NCBI RefSeq assembly: GCF_949628265.1
Contig: NC_088787.1
Span: 10,840,501-10,904,500 of the forward strand
Direction of reading: 5' to 3'
Source of the DNA: Cloeon dipterum
Lineage: Eukaryota; Arthropoda; Insecta; Ephemeroptera; Baetidae
Length of the DNA stretch: 64,000 nt
The notes under the pieces are model-generated. The model was given only the letters and a program-made list of their open reading frames with translations. It was not told the origin of the DNA and ran no database searches. This document shows, piece after piece, positions 60,431 through 64,000 of the stretch (position 1 is the first letter of the stretch; the number at the start of each line of letters is the position of its first letter). The position numbers and the translations under genes were made by a program.

Positions 60431-60520
60431 TGACGTCGTGAATCCCTCGCATAGCACACGCGCGAGATAGAGTCAGTCCTCGCTGTTTCTCATTCGGTGG
60501 TGTGTGTTTGCGTGTTGCAG
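60431..60520 (+). promoter_or_regulatory. Syndapin proximal promoter or leader acceptor
   Basis: CRE-like TGACGTCG (60431-60438) and a perfect initiator TCAGTC (60473-60478) lie about 85 nt before the start codon. A good 3' splice site (GTGTTGCAG, ending 60520) is also present. The coding exon may therefore be reached both by local initiation and by splicing from upstream leader exons. Confidence 0.4.
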
Positions 60521-60560
60521 GAGGCGAGACTGACCGTTCGTGGTGGTTTCTGGAGGCAAG

Positions 60561-63500
60561 ATGTCGCACCACAGTGACGACAACATGCTGATCGCGACCA
60601 GCGACTCGTTCTGGGAGCCCAACAACTACAAGCGCACGACCAAGCGCATCGAGGACGGCTACAAGCTGTCCTCGGACCTGGTCACGCTGCTCCAGGAGCG
60701 GGCCGAAATCGAACGCACGTACGCGCGCAGCCTTAGGACCTGGTCCAAGAAGTGGAACGACCTGATCGAGAAGGGGCCAGAGTACGGCACCTCGGAGGCC
60801 GCCTGCAAGGGCGTCCTGGTCGAGGCTGACCGCCTCTGCGACCTGCACACCAAGGTCAGGGACAACATTTGCAACGACGTCATCACGCAGGTCAAGAACT
60901 GGCAGAAGGAGAACTACAAAAAGGTTAGAATCTGTTAAGCAGAGATTGAGGAAATTGTAGCAATTATTATTGACTTGTTTGTCACAGTATTTGCAATCGC
61001 GATGTGTCACTTTCTTGCAAACTAAGTGATGACTACTTTGAGAGGCGTGTGTCAAAGAACTCTTTAATTGTAAAATCCTTGATGATTTATTTTACGCCAA
61101 AATTGTCGCAAATATATGCACTTATCATTGGATTAGACACATTTAAGAATGGTTCAAATGACTTAAAAATGATGATTTTTTGGAAGCTCAGAAAATATTA
61201 TCTGATTTCTTAATTTCTCAACCATACTTACAAACTGTCCATCCTGGTTTCATTATATCCGTTTTATGTATTTCACTTTGCGTGTGTTTTCCTTCCAACT
61301 ATTCCTAGTTCTAAATTGAAATTGAATTTCAGTCGATGATGCAAATCAAGGAGAGGAAAGACATGGAGGACAACTTCAAAAAGGCCCAGAAGCCGTGGGC
61401 CAAGCTGCTGACCAAGGTGAACAAGGCCAAAGCTGACTACCACAACGCGTGCAAAACGGAGAAGTCAGCCGCTAACCAGGAACGAAACGCGACCGGCGAC
61501 AGTTCGCTCTCCCAGGACCAGGTATTTTCGGAAACCAAAATAATATTGAGAGAAGGAAAAAAACGAAAACGATACGCGCTCGGCTTCCTTTTTGTACATA
61601 CGTTTGCGAGAGGGCGCTCCTGAAATCAATTCTGCATCTTTTTCAGAGAAACAATTTGGTGAGTGCTGTCTGTTGGTGGTGATAGAGTCAACTTCAAGTC
61701 GGTTTCTATTGCTTGTGATTTTCCCGTTTTTCGCGTGGCTCGAATTAATTAAATCTCTCACCAACCGCTTTTGTAGACTAAACAATAGCACTGATTGGAA
61801 CTCATAACAGACATAATTTAGGCTTGATATCGCTTTTTAAGAATGTGTTATAACGATATTGATACTATTGCACTAATTTCGCTTCACATTACCAGCAACT
61901 TGCTCGAATTTTTCTTTTTAATTCAATTGCACTAAATTTGAGGAAAGAAACTCTGGGGTTTAAAAGGGATATATTTAAATTTTTACAGTCCCTTTTTTAT
62001 TTAAGTTTTATGTTAATTTAACTTCACTTCGTCCCTAACCGTGACTTAAACTGGAGGAAGAGTGTAATTGAACAGGCAAAAGGGTTTAATTTTTAGATAG
62101 CAAACCTAAAAAGTTTTAAAACAAACTATAGTTAACAGGGATTGGCAAAAAGGTGTACAGTTGTGAGATGTGTTTGTTTTCTGGAAGTAATCGCCCTTTT
62201 CTTTTGTTATTCCGTTTGGATTTAAAATAGAAAAATTATCTTACAATTGGTAAAAATGGTTAAAAACACGTACAACAAGAATTCAAGGGAAACTCTAACC
62301 GTTACAATTTAAATTAAGCAACATGCGCTTTTCTTGAGAAGCCTGAAAACATATAAACGGGAAAAACAACAAAAAAGAAATCATTCCAGAATATTTTGCG
62401 GTGGGGTTTTTTTTTTAAATGATTTAACGCTGAGTAATGGCGTTCTCAGCTGTACATTTTTTCCGAAGCTTTGAACGTCAAGATCAATTAAATTTCCTAA
62501 GTCGGTGATTTAAATTCCATTAAATAAATCTTGCATTAAAATTAAATTTTCATAGGCTTAAACGTGTAAATTTCTTGTCTAAAACTGGAAAAAAAATCAA
62601 ATTTGCAAGTTTTGTTCCCCGCTAATATTTTGGCATATGCTTTTCGGCAATTTGATAAAGATTAAAAAAACACGAAAGTAAAACTCTATAATATCAGTAG
62701 GATTAATTTTGAAACTTTGCCACGTTTTTCTTATCAAGGTTTTCATCATTTCCTTTTCATTTTGTGTGACAAATTGGGGTCATAAAATAAAGGCATTGAG
62801 AAATTAACCAAAGGCACAATAGAAAAATTGCCTTTAATAAGTCATAAGGTCTAATTTTTGGAGTGAAGCTGCTCGTGAGTGGTCTAACCCCTTTAAACAG
62901 TTGCTCTTGCGTTAAGCACTAACAAGGCTAGCTTTAATTTACTGACGCTCGTGGGCTGAGTCTACTGTAAACGAGTTTTCGTACAGGACTGATTGGAGCT
63001 GCTGATTGCAGGTAAAGAAAATGCAAGACCGCGTACAGAAGTCGAAGGAGGAGGTGCAGAAGTGCAAGGACAAGTACAACCAGGCGCTGAGGGAAATCAC
63101 TGAGTACAACCCCAAGTACATGGAAGATATGACGGTCGTGTTTGAAAAGTGCCAGGAGAACGAGGCCCACCGGCTGCAGTTCTTCAAGGAGATCCTCTTC
63201 TCGATCCACAAACACCTCAACATTTCACAGGACCCAATGTACGAAATCTAATCTTTTGCTTAAATTTTTGTCTTGGTTGGGAAAAGGGTGTATAATTTTT
63301 GTAAAGAATTTCATGGAAATAACCACGAAAGTTTTGATTAATTTGTTTACTGAATTTAACAAATTCAGATTATTTTTCACATTTTTTACGTGTATAAGTC
63401 TCTTTCAAATTTGAATTGACAGTTTTTTAAAACTTCCATTTAAGCTTTTCGTTTTGTCGAAAAATTTAATATCAACAAAGTCCATCACTTTAAAAAATGT

Positions 63501-64000
63501 GGAAAAGCTCCATTTTTTAGAACTTGGCGGTCAAAATTGCAAACTTTTTTTATCAATTCATACAAATAAAAAATATTCGGTTGTGTTTATCTGTTTTATT
63601 TTAAAAAATATTTTATTTTTTCCTGGTCACATTAAAATAAATTTTCGTTTACAGGCTGCCCCAGATCTACGAAGAATTCTACCACACGATCAACAACGCG
63701 GACCACGTGAAGGACCTGAAGTGGTGGTCCAACAATCACGGTATCAACATGGCCATGAACTGGCCGCAGTTCGAGGTACCGAATCTCAATCGCACTTCAC
63801 GCATGCCATTCTTCCGCCTATCGTTTTTTGCTTGGTTTAGAACTAAAGTTCGCATTTTTTAATTTTGATTTCTGATTTCTCATGCATGTTTGTTTGTTTG
63901 TTTTCTTTTGCCGGTAATGTATCAGGATTACACGGAAGAGTTCCGCGACATTTCGAGGGGCAAGGGCAAGGACGGCCTCCCTGCCGGCCAGATCACCCTC
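60561..64000 (+). CDS. Synd: Syndapin/PACSIN, F-BAR protein, 5' part (partial)
   Basis: F-BAR protein that bends membranes and links dynamin and actin in endocytosis. Exons in the window: 60561-60923, 61333-61521, 63012-63238, 63655-63775 and 63926-64000, which runs off the edge. Phases match, giving about 325 residues so far. Start MSHHSDDNMLIATSDSFWEP; the F-BAR domain shows NNYKRTTKRIEDGYKLSSDL, WSKKWNDLIEKGPEYGT, KAQKPWAKLLTKVNKAK and HGINMAMNWPQFE, all close to PACSIN. The middle is charged and coiled-coil-like. The linker and C-terminal SH3 expected for the family should lie to the right. The 1.5-kb intron 61522-63011 holds nothing recognised. Confidence 0.95.

Larger units (their letters stand above)
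55984..60472. other. Upstream region of syndapin without a protein gene
   Basis: About 4.5 kb of alternating AT-rich and GC-rich patches (56580-57170, 57420-57670, 58600-58940, 59220-59420). No frame resembles a known protein. Candidate promoters and leader exons are listed separately. A diverged repeat lies near 59640-59860. Confidence 0.4.

Noticed and set aside
60363-61055. 230-aa minus-strand frame
   Set aside because: Antisense shadow of syndapin exon 1, whose GC-rich codons suppress stops on the opposite strand.

Overview
This window is nuclear DNA of an insect. All genes are eukaryotic and split by short introns with GT/AG borders, and the non-coding DNA is AT-rich. The gene set includes a Shark-type SH2/ankyrin kinase, a Tret1-type trehalose transporter and syndapin. 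I cannot name the order or species. Exons were joined by hand from splice sites, reading phase and recall of the protein families. The joined lengths fit the families: SMC3 1201 aa, WDR48 676, ribophorin II 640, Tret1 489 or 520, Sas10 432, RNF121 324 and Rbx2 111.

Layout. 1-2659 (-): 5' half of the Shark kinase, running off the left edge. 3331-16091 (+): Rbx2/RNF7, two exons around a 12.4-kb intron. Inside that intron, on the opposite strand, lies the whole Tret1 gene (4373-10713), with two alternative first coding exons that each have a TATA-like box; a hAT-type MITE sits just before Rbx2 exon 2. 19129-23661 (+): ribophorin II. 24584-30650 (-): SMC3, convergent with ribophorin II. 31077-32971 (+): Sas10/UTP3, head-to-head with SMC3. 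33757-35826 (-): a truncated LTR retroelement with an intact Gag frame. 36234-41614 (+): WDR48. 42223-42754 (-): a candidate small secreted cysteine-containing protein. 44489-46454 (+): RNF121. 46835-60520: about 14 kb without a recognisable protein gene, holding MITEs and GC-rich promoter-like islands that may carry leader exons. 60561-64000 (+): 5' part of syndapin/PACSIN, running off the right edge.

Functional picture. These are mostly conserved housekeeping genes. Three touch ubiquitin: Rbx2 (cullin-RING ligase), WDR48 (activator of USP1/12/46) and RNF121 (membrane RING ligase). Ribophorin II works in ER N-glycosylation, SMC3 in cohesin, Sas10 in the small-subunit processome, Tret1 in sugar transport and syndapin in membrane curvature. 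Nothing suggests an operon or a shared pathway.

The least ordinary parts are the Gag-only retroelement, the nested two-promoter transporter, the unrecognised secreted-protein candidate and the MITE families with clear target-site duplications.
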